Shown here: positions 27,727 through 37,926 of the stretch, one piece after another
How the letters are laid out: each line of letters starts with the position of its first letter
How positions within the stretch are numbered: the first letter of the stretch is position 1
Source: Myxococcales bacterium SG8_38
GTDB taxonomy: Bacteria; Myxococcota_A; Polyangia; Polyangiales; Houyiibacteriaceae
Direction of reading: 5' to 3'
Assembly (NCBI GenBank): GCA_001303415.1
Contig: LJTN01000002.1
Span: 1-64,000, forward strand
DNA: 64,000 nt
The notes under the pieces: model-generated
The model's input: the letters and a program-made list of their open reading frames with translations, nothing else
What the model was told of the DNA's origin: nothing
Databases searched by the model: none
Program-made: the position numbers and the translations under genes

Positions 27727-29625
27727 TCAGTCGGGCTGAAACGCGTGTTCGACCGCCAGGTCCTCGGCAGCCTCGGCATCCGGCACGAGTGGGCGGTGAT
27801 CTCCGATGGCCTGCCTGATCGCTACGGCCTGGCGCCGCGTCGCGCCCGCTTCGATCAGAGCTTCCTCCGTTGCCGAGAGGACCGCTGCGAGCGAGCCGAG
27901 GCTCGCGAGGAGCTTGTTCCGGGTCTTGGGTCCAATCCCCGGGACCCCGTCGAGCTCACTGCGCAGCCGCTTCTTGCGCCCGACCTTCTTGCGGAGCGCG
28001 TTCGACGCACGGTGCGTCTCGTCACGCGCCAACAAGAGGAGCGACAGCGCGGAGGTGGAACGGACCGGAATCGGGTTTTTCTGACCGGGCCGAAAGACGC
28101 GCTCGCCCTCTTCTTGCCCGGAAGCGGTGATTCTCGGCTTGGCCACGGAGGCGACCTCGAGGTCCGTGACGCCCACGTCCTCGCAAGCGCGAACGGCGAC
28201 GCCGAGCTGACCCTTGCCTCCGTCCACGACCAACAAGTCGGGAAGCTCCCAGCCCTCCTCGCCCCGGTGGCCTCGGCGCAAGCGACGCGCCAACACCTCG
28301 TACATCGCAGCATAGTCGTCGCCGCCGCTCACCTGCTTGACCCGAAAGCTCCGGTATCGCTCTTTGGCGAGCACGCCGTCCTCGAGCGCCACGAAGACCG
28401 CCACGGTTTCTTCGCCGCCGATGTGCGAGATGTCCACGCATTCGATGCGGCGTGGCAGCACCGACAATCGAAGCTGCGCTTGCAGCGCTTCCAGCCGAGC
28501 ATCCACGTCTTCGCGCGCCCGTTCCTTCTCGTTGAACGCATGCGCCGCATTCTCCCGCGCGAGATCGAGGAGCTTGACCTTGGCCCCGCGTCGTGGTCGC
28601 ACGATGCTTACGCGCCGCTTTCGGTTCTCGCTGAGAAGCTCTTCCAGTGCCTCGCTCATTTCGATCGGGATGGGCACGAGGATCTCGTCGGGCATCTCGG
28701 CTCGCTCGGCATAGTGCTGACGAATGAAGTCCCCGAGCATCTCGTCGTTCGGTACGGCGACCCGGCGAAGCGGCATCGTTCTCACCGCGAACAATCGCCC
28801 TCCGCGCAAGCTCAGGAACGCGATTTCCACTTGGTCTCCTTGCCGGTGGAAGCCGATCACGTCCTGGTCCGACTTCTGCACGCCGGCCACGCGTTGTTCC
28901 TCGCGGGCGCGTTCGACGGCTCGAAGCTGATCGCGGTAGCGGGCCGCCCGCTCGTACTCGAGGTCCTCCGAGGCCGCCTTCATCCGGTTTTCGAGGTCGC
29001 GCACGAGCTCGTCGTGCCGCCCCTCGAGAAACCTCGCAACGTCGCCGACCTGGATCCGATACTCCTCCTCGTCCACGTCCAACACGCAGGGGGCCGGACA
29101 GCGCTTGATCTGATGCTGCAAGCACGGGCGCGACCGAAGCCGAAACTCGGTATCCGTGCATGTTCGAAGCTGGAAATGGCGGTTCACCAGCCGAAGGGTC
29201 TGACGCGCGGCCGTCGCGGAATGATAGGGCCCGAAGTATTGAGCCCCATCGGGCTTCGGCCGCCGCACCACTTCGAGCCTCGGCCACGGCTTCTTGGTGT
29301 CGAGCCGCAGCGACAAGTACTCCTTGTCGTCTCGAAGCTTCACGTTGTACTTGGGCTGATGCGACTTGATCAGCTGGTTCTCGAGGAGGGCAGCCTCCTT
29401 GTCGGTGTGCGTGACGAACGTTTCGATGTCCGCGAGCTCTCGCTCGAGCCGACTCACGAACGCGCGCAAGTCACTCGAGCCCGGCTGAAAGTAGCTGCGG
29501 ACACGGCTTCTCAGGCTTCGCGCCTTGCCGACGTAGAGCACCTTGCCGCGCTCACCACGGAATACGTACACGCCGGGCGATGCGGGCAAGGTCTCGAGCT
29601 TTCGCTGTACCGCTTCGGCAATCAC
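27727..29625 (-). CDS. uvrC: Excinuclease ABC subunit C
   Basis: LPASPGVYVFRGERGKVLYVGKARSLRSRVRSYF, LLENQLIKSHQPKYNVKLRDDKEY, LPDLLVVDGGKGQLGVA, helix-hairpin-helix VPGIGPKTRNKLLASLGSL. Confidence 0.96.
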   Translation of the reverse strand: MIAEAVQRKLETLPASPGVYVFRGERGKVLYVGKARSLRSRVRSYFQPGSSDLRAFVSRLERELADIETFVTHTDKEAALLENQLIKSHQPKYNVKLRDDKEYLSLRLDTKKPWPRLEVVRRPKPDGAQYFGPYHSATAARQTLRLVNRHFQLRTCTDTEFRLRSRPCLQHQIKRCPAPCVLDVDEEEYRIQVGDVARFLEGRHDELVRDLENRMKAASEDLEYERAARYRDQLRAVERAREEQRVAGVQKSDQDVIGFHRQGDQVEIAFLSLRGGRLFAVRTMPLRRVAVPNDEMLGDFIRQHYAERAEMPDEILVPIPIEMSEALEELLSENRKRRVSIVRPRRGAKVKLLDLARENAAHAFNEKERAREDVDARLEALQAQLRLSVLPRRIECVDISHIGGEETVAVFVALEDGVLAKERYRSFRVKQVSGGDDYAAMYEVLARRLRRGHRGEEGWELPDLLVVDGGKGQLGVAVRACEDVGVTDLEVASVAKPRITASGQEEGERVFRPGQKNPIPVRSTSALSLLLLARDETHRASNALRKKVGRKKRLRSELDGVPGIGPKTRNKLLASLGSLAAVLSATEEALIEAGATRRQAVAIRQAIGDHRPLVPDAEAAEDLAVEHAFQPD

Positions 29626-29668
29626 CTTCAGTCTATACCACTGCTGGCTCCGCCGATCGCGTCGGGCC

Positions 29669-30271
29669 TCACTTGGTTCGAAGGACGCGCCGATCGGTGA
29701 CCACTAAATCGACGGGGACGTCGAATGGAAGCTGCGGCACCTCGGAGACCAGCTGAAAATCGTAGGCGACGACACACGCGCAGGCATGTTCGAGACGGGG
29801 CAGCAGCCGGTCGTAGTAACCACCGCCATACCCGATCCGATAGCCGCGTGGGTCGACGGCCAGCGCAGGAACCAGAACGAGCTGAACTTCTTCCGGCCGC
29901 ACGAGCTTTGCATCTGCTGGCGGCTCCGGAACCGAGAACGCGCCCTCGACGAGCTCGGTTCGTGCGTCGACCAGACGCAGCTCGAGATCGTCGTCCACGA
30001 TGCGCGGCAGGGCCACGCGCTTGCCAGCGGCCCACATGCCTTCGATGAGCGGTCCCAAGAGCACCTCGTTTCCGATCGACGCAAACGCGAGCACCGTGGT
30101 CGCGTGCGTGAGCTCATCGAGCTCGAGTAGCCGCCTGACGATCTCGACCGAGCGCGCGTCCCGCGCCGATTGCGGCAGTGTTGCCCGTATGGCCCGCAGT
30201 TGCTTGCGTAGCGCCAGCTTGGCGAGTCGACGGATCTCGTTTTCGTCGTGCTCCGGCTGGTCGGCGCTCAC
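29669..30271 (-). CDS. fau: 5-formyltetrahydrofolate cyclo-ligase
   Basis: LALRKQLRAIRATL, VLVPALAVDPRGYRIGYGGGYYDRLLPRL. Confidence 0.9.
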   Translation of the reverse strand: MSADQPEHDENEIRRLAKLALRKQLRAIRATLPQSARDARSVEIVRRLLELDELTHATTVLAFASIGNEVLLGPLIEGMWAAGKRVALPRIVDDDLELRLVDARTELVEGAFSVPEPPADAKLVRPEEVQLVLVPALAVDPRGYRIGYGGGYYDRLLPRLEHACACVVAYDFQLVSEVPQLPFDVPVDLVVTDRRVLRTK

Positions 30272-30585
30272 GGCTCGATCTGCTGCGCGAGCTCGGCGTC
30301 AGCCTGCAGCCTCTGATCGATGCGCCGAATGGCCGCGCCGACCACTTGGCGTGTCTTCATCTCCAGCGTCTCGCGCCTGCGCTCCGATGCTTCGAGGTCC
30401 TCGGCGAGACTCAGCGCCACGACCGCGAGCAGCTGCGCTGGCGTAGCCGTACGCGCCGCCTTGGGTCCCAGCGCTTGCACTCGTTCGTTGACGATGTCAG
30501 CAAGTCGCTGAAGGTAGGCTTCGTCGGCGTCCGAGGACATACGGTAACGGGCGCCAGCAATTTCGATCTGTACGGTGCGCTTCAC
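30268..30585 (-). CDS. zapA: Cell division protein ZapA
   Basis: VQIEIAGARYRMSSDADEAYLQRLADIVNERVQAL; 4-nt overlap with fau. Confidence 0.85.
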   Translation of the reverse strand: MKRTVQIEIAGARYRMSSDADEAYLQRLADIVNERVQALGPKAARTATPAQLLAVVALSLAEDLEASERRRETLEMKTRQVVGAAIRRIDQRLQADAELAQQIEP

Positions 30586-30740
30586 GGTTGCAGCGAAGGT
30601 AGTCCCCGAGCTCCGCGGGCGTCAAGGTAGGACATTCACGCTCATGTTCCTTTGTTCCGCTGGCGCCGGAATCCCACTACGGGGGTTTATGAGGGACGCA
30701 TCGAGCGTGTTATGTTGATCACCGGGGGACGAGTAGGGTC

Positions 30741-33700
30741 ATGATCAAGGTTAGCTGCCCGTCATGTAGTGCGTCTTACGAGGTGGACCAGAACCGTCTG
30801 CCGAAGGACGGGCTGCGAATGCGCTGTCCGAAGTGCAACCAGAGCTTTCACGTTCATCGCGACGGCTCGACGGCAAAGGCCGGAGCAGGTGCCGCGGCGT
30901 CCGTGAGAAAGCCCGCGCAGCGAAAGCCAACGCAAGCGGGAATCGGCCCCGCCTCGCCGCCCGGCCTTCCCGCGGCGGCCAAAAAACCCGTTCCTTCGAA
31001 GTCGGCCGATCCGCAGATCGATCTGCCGACTCCGTTGGCCGGCGATGCGCACGATGATTTGCCTATTCCCGGAAAGAGGAAGGGCCCTCTCGGATTCGAT
31101 TTGTTCGACGACGCCGGCGCAGCGGATCTTCCGGCGCCTAGAGACGAGGCAGCGCCATCCGGCTTCGATCCCTTCGCCGATTTGGATCTTCCCGCGCCGC
31201 TCGAGGGGCCGGGCGCCGCCGGTCTGGCGGATCTACCCGCCCCGCGTGGGGGCTCCGCCAACACCGATCTGCCGGCACCGCTTCGCGGCCGCGGCGCTTC
31301 CGGCCCCGACCTGCCCGCTCCGAGAGGCGCAGCCCAGGCTCGGTCGATCGATCCGATCGAAGAGGAAGTCGACCTTCCCATGGCGCTCACCGACGCGGAG
31401 CTGCCTAAGCCGAAAACGGATTCCAAGCTGCCGAATCCGATTTCGCTCGACTCGGATCTTCCCGTGCCGAGCCGGCAGCAGGATCTGCCCGTGGCGCGTG
31501 ATGACTTCATGGATCTCGATCTCGATCTCGACGGTCCGGAGCGCGTTCACGGAGGCGGCCCGATCGAGCTGGACCTACCGGAGGGGGACGATCTCGATCT
31601 GGACATGGACCTCGAGGAGCCGGTCAAGGCGCCGTCGCCACCGCCTCCGATCGGTCAGCCGTTTGGCGAGGCCAAAAGCCAAGACCGTATCAGCCACGAT
31701 TCTGCCGACCTCGACCTTCCCGACCTGACCGAAGATGGGGACGAAGTCCATCGCATGCCGAGGCTCGAACGAGCTGAGCCGGTAGCGGCTCCCAAGCGCA
31801 AGGCCAAGGCGATTGCGTTCAAACGCCCGCCGTGGCTCATCAAAGCCGCCGCGGCGCTCGGTGCCGCCGGAGTGGTGCTCGGCGCCGGGTTCTACGCCGG
31901 CACGACCAAGTACGGGCTGTTCGGCATCCACATGGTGGAGCCTTTCCTTCCTGCCTCGGGCGATGCGGTGGCGGTGGCTCAGGCGATCGAAGAGGCCGAG
32001 CAAATCGCCTCGTCGGATACGTTTGCCGACACCCGCCGCGCGCTCGATTCACTCGAAGCCGCGCGTCGAGACGCGGGTCTGAATCGTGCGCTCATCGCGC
32101 GGAGCCTCTTGCACGAGTCGTACTACCTGGCTCGCTACGGACAGGATGCTCAACGTGCGGCGGTGGCCGACTCGTTGCGGCTGCATCTGCAGCGGCGGGG
32201 TGATGAGGCGCCGCGGATTCACGTGGCCTTGGCTGCGGATGCCTTGCGCAATGCCGACACGGCTACGGCGGAATCCGAAATCGCGCTTGCCGCACAGGAG
32301 GACCCGACCGACGCCTACGTCGATCTGGTTTCGGGCGAGATTGCCCTGCGCAAACGGCAAGGGCAGGCGGCGCTCGACGCATTTGGGCGCGGTGCGAAAA
32401 AGCACGACAGTGGGCGGGCGCAGTGGGGCCTCGCCCGCGGTCGTCTCGTGCTCGGCAATGGAGACGAGGCCCTGCGGGCTGCGCAGGCCACCCTCGCCCT
32501 GAGCCCAAATCATGCGGGCGCGCGCGTTGCCGTGGCCGAGCGGTCGATTGCGGATGGCAATCTCGATGATGCCTACGAAGCTCTGAAAGCGCCGGCCGGT
32601 CTCGTGCCGGTCGAAAACGCGACGCTGCAGGTGGCGCGCGGCGACAAGTCGGCGGCGCTCTCGCTCATCGCACGCATCGAGGAGCACCGAGGACGGATGG
32701 GCGCCGCTCGGGAAATGTACGACAAGGCGCTCGAGCTCGATAGCGGCAACACAGAGGCGGCGCTTGGCGCGGCGCGACTGGTGCTCTTGGAGCGCGGCTA
32801 CCAAGACGCCTACGCTCGGTTCCAGACCGTTCTCGGTGCCGAGATCGAGCCTGGCGCACCGATGGACCCGACGGGCAAGCCCAAGGTGATCGTCGCAGCC
32901 AAGCTCGGCGCAGCCGAAGCGTTGCTCGCCATGAACAAGGCAGAGGAAGCCAATCGGGTGTTGTCGGACCTCGGGACGCCCGAGCCGGTCAATGCGCGGG
33001 TGGAGATGTGGCAGGGCAAGATCGAAGCAGCCCTCGACCGAAGCGACGAAGCGGTTCGCCACTTTCGAAACGCCATCACGCTCGATCCCGGAGCGATCGA
33101 CGCATATATGGCGTTGGCTCAGCACTACACCGACACCAACCGGCCGACCGAGGCCGTGGCGGTCCTGGTCGAAGCGCAAAAGAACGTGCAGATCACGGCC
33201 GGGGTGCGGCGCCTCTTGGGGTGGGCGGAGCTCCAGCGGAACGAGCTCGATGCGGCGATCACCCAGTTCGAGCAGGCCCTCGAAATGGAGCCAAGGGATT
33301 CCTCCGCACAGTTCGGCGTGGCGCAAGCGTATCGCCGCAAGTCGAGGCTCGAAGAAGCGGCCGCCGCGCTCGCCAAGGTAGAGGAAATCGACGCCAAGTT
33401 CCCCGGGCTCCAGCTCGAGAAGGGCCGGCTCGCCGAAGCGCGAGGGGACCTGCAGGCGGCCATCGCGAGCTACCGCGAGGCATTGGCGCAGACTCCCAAC
33501 GATGCCGCGCTCAAGTCGCGTCTGGGCGCCTCCCTCGTGCTCAGCGGCGAGCTGAAAGAGGCCGAGGCGCTATTGCGCGAAGTGCTCGAAGCCCAGCGGT
33601 ATTCCGCCGAGGCCGAGCACTACCTCGGCCGCATTGCGCTCGAGCGGAATCAGCTCGACGAAGCACAGCAGCATTTCCAAAGAGCCTCGCGCCTCGAGCC

Positions 33701-34298
33701 TCACAGCGGCCTCTATCGGATGTATCTCGCGTGGACGGCGCTCGAATCGAACGAGATGGCCGCCGCGCTCCGAGAGCTCGATGCGGCGCTCGAGCTAGAC
33801 CCCACCCTCGGCGATGCCTACTGGCTGCGCGCCCGAATTCGCACCCGGGCCGGCATCGTTCGAGACGCCCTGGCCGATTTGCAAAAGGCCCTCGAGCTCA
33901 ATCCCGACCGGATCGAAGCCTGGGCGGCCATGGCCGAGTGCCACTACCAGCTCGGGCAAACGAAAGAGGCCATCGCGGACCTGCAAAAGGCCGTCGAGGG
34001 GCGGCCGGAACGCGGCTACTGGTGGTACAGGCTGGGACGCTTGCAGCTCGACGAAGGCCAGGCCGAGCAAGCGCTGGCATCGCTCAACAAGGCCACCTCC
34101 CTCGGCGACAAGGCCCCGGAAAAAAGCGGCTGGTTGGCGGACGCGCATCGCCTGATCGGAGACATCTACTATGCGCGCAAGAAGCGGCGCGACGCAGTGG
34201 TCGAGTACGGTCGGTACCTGGAGCTCGCCGCCAGCGACGCCATCGATCGGGCCGACGTCCAGAACAAGCTCCGGCGAATCGGCGAAGGGCTCGACTGA
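30741..34298 (+). CDS. Zinc-ribbon / DLPAP-repeat linker / TM / TPR protein
   Basis: N-terminal MIKVSCPSCSASYEVDQNRLPKDGLRMRCPKCNQSFHVH (MJ0042-type finger), about 12 DLPxP units, TM segment AAAALGAAGVVLGAGFYAG, then many TPRs. Confidence 0.85.
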   Translation: MIKVSCPSCSASYEVDQNRLPKDGLRMRCPKCNQSFHVHRDGSTAKAGAGAAASVRKPAQRKPTQAGIGPASPPGLPAAAKKPVPSKSADPQIDLPTPLAGDAHDDLPIPGKRKGPLGFDLFDDAGAADLPAPRDEAAPSGFDPFADLDLPAPLEGPGAAGLADLPAPRGGSANTDLPAPLRGRGASGPDLPAPRGAAQARSIDPIEEEVDLPMALTDAELPKPKTDSKLPNPISLDSDLPVPSRQQDLPVARDDFMDLDLDLDGPERVHGGGPIELDLPEGDDLDLDMDLEEPVKAPSPPPPIGQPFGEAKSQDRISHDSADLDLPDLTEDGDEVHRMPRLERAEPVAAPKRKAKAIAFKRPPWLIKAAAALGAAGVVLGAGFYAGTTKYGLFGIHMVEPFLPASGDAVAVAQAIEEAEQIASSDTFADTRRALDSLEAARRDAGLNRALIARSLLHESYYLARYGQDAQRAAVADSLRLHLQRRGDEAPRIHVALAADALRNADTATAESEIALAAQEDPTDAYVDLVSGEIALRKRQGQAALDAFGRGAKKHDSGRAQWGLARGRLVLGNGDEALRAAQATLALSPNHAGARVAVAERSIADGNLDDAYEALKAPAGLVPVENATLQVARGDKSAALSLIARIEEHRGRMGAAREMYDKALELDSGNTEAALGAARLVLLERGYQDAYARFQTVLGAEIEPGAPMDPTGKPKVIVAAKLGAAEALLAMNKAEEANRVLSDLGTPEPVNARVEMWQGKIEAALDRSDEAVRHFRNAITLDPGAIDAYMALAQHYTDTNRPTEAVAVLVEAQKNVQITAGVRRLLGWAELQRNELDAAITQFEQALEMEPRDSSAQFGVAQAYRRKSRLEEAAAALAKVEEIDAKFPGLQLEKGRLAEARGDLQAAIASYREALAQTPNDAALKSRLGASLVLSGELKEAEALLREVLEAQRYSAEAEHYLGRIALERNQLDEAQQHFQRASRLEPHSGLYRMYLAWTALESNEMAAALRELDAALELDPTLGDAYWLRARIRTRAGIVRDALADLQKALELNPDRIEAWAAMAECHYQLGQTKEAIADLQKAVEGRPERGYWWYRLGRLQLDEGQAEQALASLNKATSLGDKAPEKSGWLADAHRLIGDIYYARKKRRDAVVEYGRYLELAASDAIDRADVQNKLRRIGEGLD

Positions 34299-34304
34299 AG
34301 CCGC

Positions 34305-34703
34305 TCAGACCAGCTGGTCGGAGCCAAAGGCGTGCGGCAGCAGCGAGGCGAGCGTGTACTCCGCCCAATCGGCCGCGGCATAGCTGCGGATCACCAGGTC
34401 TGGGGCGAGCTCGTGCAGCGACTGCCGACAGATGCCGCAGGGCGGCGTAGGGCCGGGTGCGTCCGAGGCAATGGCAAGCGCCGCAAGCCCGCGCTCTCCT
34501 GCGCACACCGCAGCGGCCAAGGCCGCGCGCTCCGCGCAAATCGTGGCGCCGTAACTCGCATTTTCGACGTTGCATCCCACGAGGATGACGCCGGCCTCGG
34601 TTCGCAAGGCGGCCCCGACTGCGAACCCCGAATAGGGAGCATAGGCCTTCGCGCGCGCGGCAAAGGCCGCTTTGCGCAATGCTTCCCAGTCGCTCTCATT
34701 CAT
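34305..34703 (-). CDS. cdd: Cytidine deaminase
   Basis: AYAPYSGFAVGAALRTEAGVILVGCNVENASYGATICAERAAL and PPCGICRQSLHEL zinc ligands. Track ORF to 36272 is an artefactual N-terminal extension. Confidence 0.93.
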   Translation of the reverse strand: MNESDWEALRKAAFAARAKAYAPYSGFAVGAALRTEAGVILVGCNVENASYGATICAERAALAAAVCAGERGLAALAIASDAPGPTPPCGICRQSLHELAPDLVIRSYAAADWAEYTLASLLPHAFGSDQLV

Positions 34704-35512
34704 CACAGCGAATCCAGGATACCCGAAAGCAGCGCCCGGAACCTCGACTGAACGCGTCGGGCGGTCTCCTCGACCTCTTGGTGGCTGAGCGGCCCCGAGG
34801 ACAGGCCCGCGGCGAGGTTCGACACGCACGAGATCCCGAGCACCCGCATCTTCATATGGCGCGCGGCAAGCACTTCGAGCACCGTGCTCATGCCGACCAC
34901 GTCCGCGCCGAGGGTTCGCAACATGCGCACCTCCGCCGGCGTTTCGTAGGCGGGTCCGAGCAGCCCGGCGTACACGCCGCGCTTGAGCTCGAATCCGAGA
35001 TCGCCGGCGACCCGGCTTGCAACCTCGATGAGATCGGGGGCGAAGGCTTCGGTCATGTCGACGAAGCGAGTCCCGAGCAGGTCGTCGTTCGGTCCGATCA
35101 GGCAGCTGGTTCCGGTGAGGTTCAGTTGATCGGTGATGGCCATGAGGTCGCCAGGCTGGAGCTCGGACGAGATGCCGCCTGCAGCGTTGGTCACGATCAA
35201 GGTCTCGGCTCCAAGCCGGCCCATCAGCCGAACGCCAAACGCGACCTCGGCCGCGGAGCGGCCTTCGTAGAGATGTGTCCGGCCCTGCATGACGATGATT
35301 TGCTTTCCTGCCTTGCGACCGGTCACGAGATTGCCGGCGTGTCCGGAGACGCTCGAGAGGGGCATGCGCGGGATCTCCGCGTAGGGGATTGCATGCGCAT
35401 CCTCCAGGGCGTGAGCGTAGTCTCCGAGGCCTGAGCCGAGCACCATCGCGACGTCGGGCTTGCCGGCGCGGCTGCGGACGGCATCGACGGCTTGATCGAG
35501 CGCTTCCATCAT
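34703..35512 (-). CDS. Purine nucleoside phosphorylase
   Basis: VAMVLGSGLGDYA, MPLSSVSGHAGNLVTG, MQGRTHLYEG, LIVTNAAGGISSELQPGDLMAITDQLNLTG; TGATG junction with cdd. Confidence 0.92.
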   Translation of the reverse strand: MMEALDQAVDAVRSRAGKPDVAMVLGSGLGDYAHALEDAHAIPYAEIPRMPLSSVSGHAGNLVTGRKAGKQIIVMQGRTHLYEGRSAAEVAFGVRLMGRLGAETLIVTNAAGGISSELQPGDLMAITDQLNLTGTSCLIGPNDDLLGTRFVDMTEAFAPDLIEVASRVAGDLGFELKRGVYAGLLGPAYETPAEVRMLRTLGADVVGMSTVLEVLAARHMKMRVLGISCVSNLAAGLSSGPLSHQEVEETARRVQSRFRALLSGILDSL

Positions 35513-35555
35513 CGCACCCGCATTGTACGCGACCTCGGCTATAGTGCCCGCCGCG

Positions 35556-36194
35556 ATGAGAAGTCGAGTCGGGATGGCCGGTCTGGCCCTGTTGGCGGCG
35601 TGCTCGGGAAGGACCGCGGCCGGCCCCGAGACCGAAACACCGGAAGAGATCGTGGAGACGATCGTCGCGCCGGAGGCGCTCGAGCCTCCGCGGTTGGTGT
35701 CGATCGTCCCGCGCTCGACTGCGGTGGAGATTCCCCGAGACTGCGCCAATCCGGTCGAGGAGCGATGCAATGCCCTCGACGATGACTGCGACGGCGTGAT
35801 CGACGAGGGCTGCGGCTACGGGACCGGTTTCATCCAGGTCACCGCCTCCTGGGACACCGGCTCCGACATCGATCTCTACGTCAAGGGGCCTCTCGGCGAC
35901 ACGCTGAGCTTCCAGCGGCTCTCCACGCCGTCCGGGGGGCGGGTAGATCACTCCGGGCGAGGAGACTGCACCGACATGCCGAACCCGCGAGTCGAGAACG
36001 TCCGGTGGGTGGACGAGCGTCCGATCGGCGGAATCTACGAGGTCGAGATCCACTACTGGGGCGAGTGCATCACGGGCGGAGGGCCGACCGAGGTGACGGT
36101 ATCGGTCGCGGTTGGCCGGGAGATCGCAGGCCAGTATCGCCACAGCCTGCTCCCGGGTGAGCGACTCCGGATCGTTCGTTTCGTGATCCAATGA
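35556..36194 (+). CDS. Putative lipoprotein with MopE-like acidic Cys motif
   Basis: Lipobox LLAACSG; CNALDDDCDGVIDEGC; TGSDIDLYVKGPLGD. Confidence 0.7.
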   Translation: MRSRVGMAGLALLAACSGRTAAGPETETPEEIVETIVAPEALEPPRLVSIVPRSTAVEIPRDCANPVEERCNALDDDCDGVIDEGCGYGTGFIQVTASWDTGSDIDLYVKGPLGDTLSFQRLSTPSGGRVDHSGRGDCTDMPNPRVENVRWVDERPIGGIYEVEIHYWGECITGGGPTEVTVSVAVGREIAGQYRHSLLPGERLRIVRFVIQ

Positions 36195-37477
36195 CGGTTC
36201 CCCGGGGCTCGTCGTTCCTGTTTTGCCTGGCCGCACAGGGGTGCCTGGTCCTGGCAACATCTGTGTGGGCACGTTCGGGGTGCGCGCCTTCCGCGGTGGT
36301 TTTCGGCCTCGGGCTCTCGTTTGCGCCCTACGCCGGTCTGCTCGCCCTCGGGCCCGTCTTCGACAAGCGCACGTTGGACCGGATTGCAGTGCTGGCAGCG
36401 CTCCTTTTCGGAGGCGCGTTCGTGCTCGCGCCTCCGGTGATGTCGGACGATCTCTACCGCTACCTATGGGAAGGGCGTCTGTGGCTCGAAGGGCTCAATC
36501 CCTACCGGCTGGCCCCCGACGACCCGGCGCTGGCGCATCTGCGCGACGGCTCGTGGGAGCCGATCAACAACAAGGCGCTCGCCAGCATCTATCCGCCTCT
36601 CTCGCAGGTCTTGTTCGTGGTGTCGGCTGGGCTCGGAGGCAAGGTCTGGATCGTCAAGGCGTTGGCCCTTGCCGCGCACATCGCGTCTGTCGTCACCGTG
36701 GCGCGCATTGCGAGTGGGCCGAGAGCCGCATTGGCGCTCGCGCTCAATCCGCTCTTGTTGAGCGAAGCCGCGCTCAACGGGCACTTCGACATCCTGACCG
36801 GCCTCGCGCTGCTCCTTTCCGCTTGGGCAGTGGCCCGGCATCGGATCGTACAGGCGGGGGTCGCCACCTGCGCCGCGGTCGGTCTGAAGGTCGTCGGGCT
36901 CGTGTTGCTTCCGCTCTTTTTGCGTGCGCCCAAAGCGCTCGGGGCGATTTCATTGGTCTCCGGGCTGCTGCTTCTGCCGCTGCTGTGGTCTCGTCCGCTC
37001 TTCGACGAGGGCTCGGGCCCGGGCCAGTTTGCAACCCGCTGGCGAGGCAACGAGAGCGTCTTCGCGATCGTCGATTGGGTCGCACGTCAGGTTCTTCCCG
37101 AGGGCTCCGCTGCGATGTGCTCGCGCGTCGCCGTCGCTGCCGCGTTGATCGTGCTCTGGGGAGTCATCCTGCGGCGCCATCTGCCCCCGCTCGCTGCCAG
37201 CCGCGTCGTGCTCTGGGCGGCGCTCCTCTTGTCACCGCAGATTCATCCCTGGTATCTGGCGTGGCTCCTTCCGCTCGAGGTGCTGGCAGGAGGTGTCGCC
37301 GGCCTGGTGTGGAGCGCGGCCGTGCTCCTTTCGTATGCGCCGCTCGACCGGTGGGTCAGCGAGCGCGTCTGGGATATGCCCGCTTGGCTGCAGCTCTCGA
37401 GCTATGCAATCGTGCTGATCGCGCTGATCCTCGACCCGCGCCGGCCAAAGCTCCGGCCCAGCCCCGGCGCGCGATGA
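36191..37477 (+). CDS. Polytopic membrane glycosyltransferase (GT-C/mannosyltransferase-like)
   Basis: Multiple TM helices; DDLYRYLWEGRLWLEGLNPYRLAPDDPAL; LNPLLLSEAALNGHFDILTGLAL; ATGA overlap with upstream gene. Confidence 0.75.
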   Translation: MTVPRGSSFLFCLAAQGCLVLATSVWARSGCAPSAVVFGLGLSFAPYAGLLALGPVFDKRTLDRIAVLAALLFGGAFVLAPPVMSDDLYRYLWEGRLWLEGLNPYRLAPDDPALAHLRDGSWEPINNKALASIYPPLSQVLFVVSAGLGGKVWIVKALALAAHIASVVTVARIASGPRAALALALNPLLLSEAALNGHFDILTGLALLLSAWAVARHRIVQAGVATCAAVGLKVVGLVLLPLFLRAPKALGAISLVSGLLLLPLLWSRPLFDEGSGPGQFATRWRGNESVFAIVDWVARQVLPEGSAAMCSRVAVAAALIVLWGVILRRHLPPLAASRVVLWAALLLSPQIHPWYLAWLLPLEVLAGGVAGLVWSAAVLLSYAPLDRWVSERVWDMPAWLQLSSYAIVLIALILDPRRPKLRPSPGAR

Positions 37478-37608
37478 ATTTCCGCGCCATTCTGCTATGT
37501 TACCTCGGCGTTGGGCCCGGGTCGGCCGGCTGCTCGGTTTTGGCTTGCAGGGAAGGCGCAAGCCCCTAGACTACGCGGCCCCAAACCAGAGGGATTGACG
37601 GATTCACC

Positions 37609-37917
37609 ATGTACGCGGTCATTCAAACAGGCGGAAAACAATATCGAGTCGCAGAAGGCGACAGGATTCGCGTCGAAAAGCTGGACGGAGAGGTCGGCTC
37701 CAAAGTCGAGTTCACCGACGTCCTGATGGTCGGCGGCGACAAGGTCGCCGTTGGTAAGCCGCACGTGGGCGGAGCCAAGGTTACCGCCGAGATCATCGGG
37801 CAGGATCTCGCCAAGAAAATCATCGTCTTCAAGATGAAGCGCCGGAAAGGCTACCGGAACCGTCGCGGTCACCGGCAGCCCTACACCGAGCTGCGCATCG
37901 AGAGCGTGAAAGGCTGA
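37609..37917 (+). CDS. rplU: 50S ribosomal protein L21
   Basis: [25 protein letters not shown]...[21 protein letters not shown]. Confidence 0.97.
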   Translation: MYAVIQTGGKQYRVAEGDRIRVEKLDGEVGSKVEFTDVLMVGGDKVAVGKPHVGGAKVTAEIIGQDLAKKIIVFKMKRRKGYRNRRGHRQPYTELRIESVKG

Positions 37918-37926
37918 GGAAGCGCC

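Noticed and set aside
27745-29700. 651-aa plus-strand ORF
   Set aside because: Antisense to uvrC, which is unambiguous; no motif or RBS support.
34704-36272. N-terminal extension of the cytidine deaminase ORF to 655 aa
   Set aside because: Extension lies out of frame over the purine nucleoside phosphorylase and lipoprotein genes; the deaminase has a good ATG at 34703.
37478-37608. Possible L21 leader structure upstream of rplU
   Set aside because: No convincing stem set could be identified by eye; would need a covariance search.
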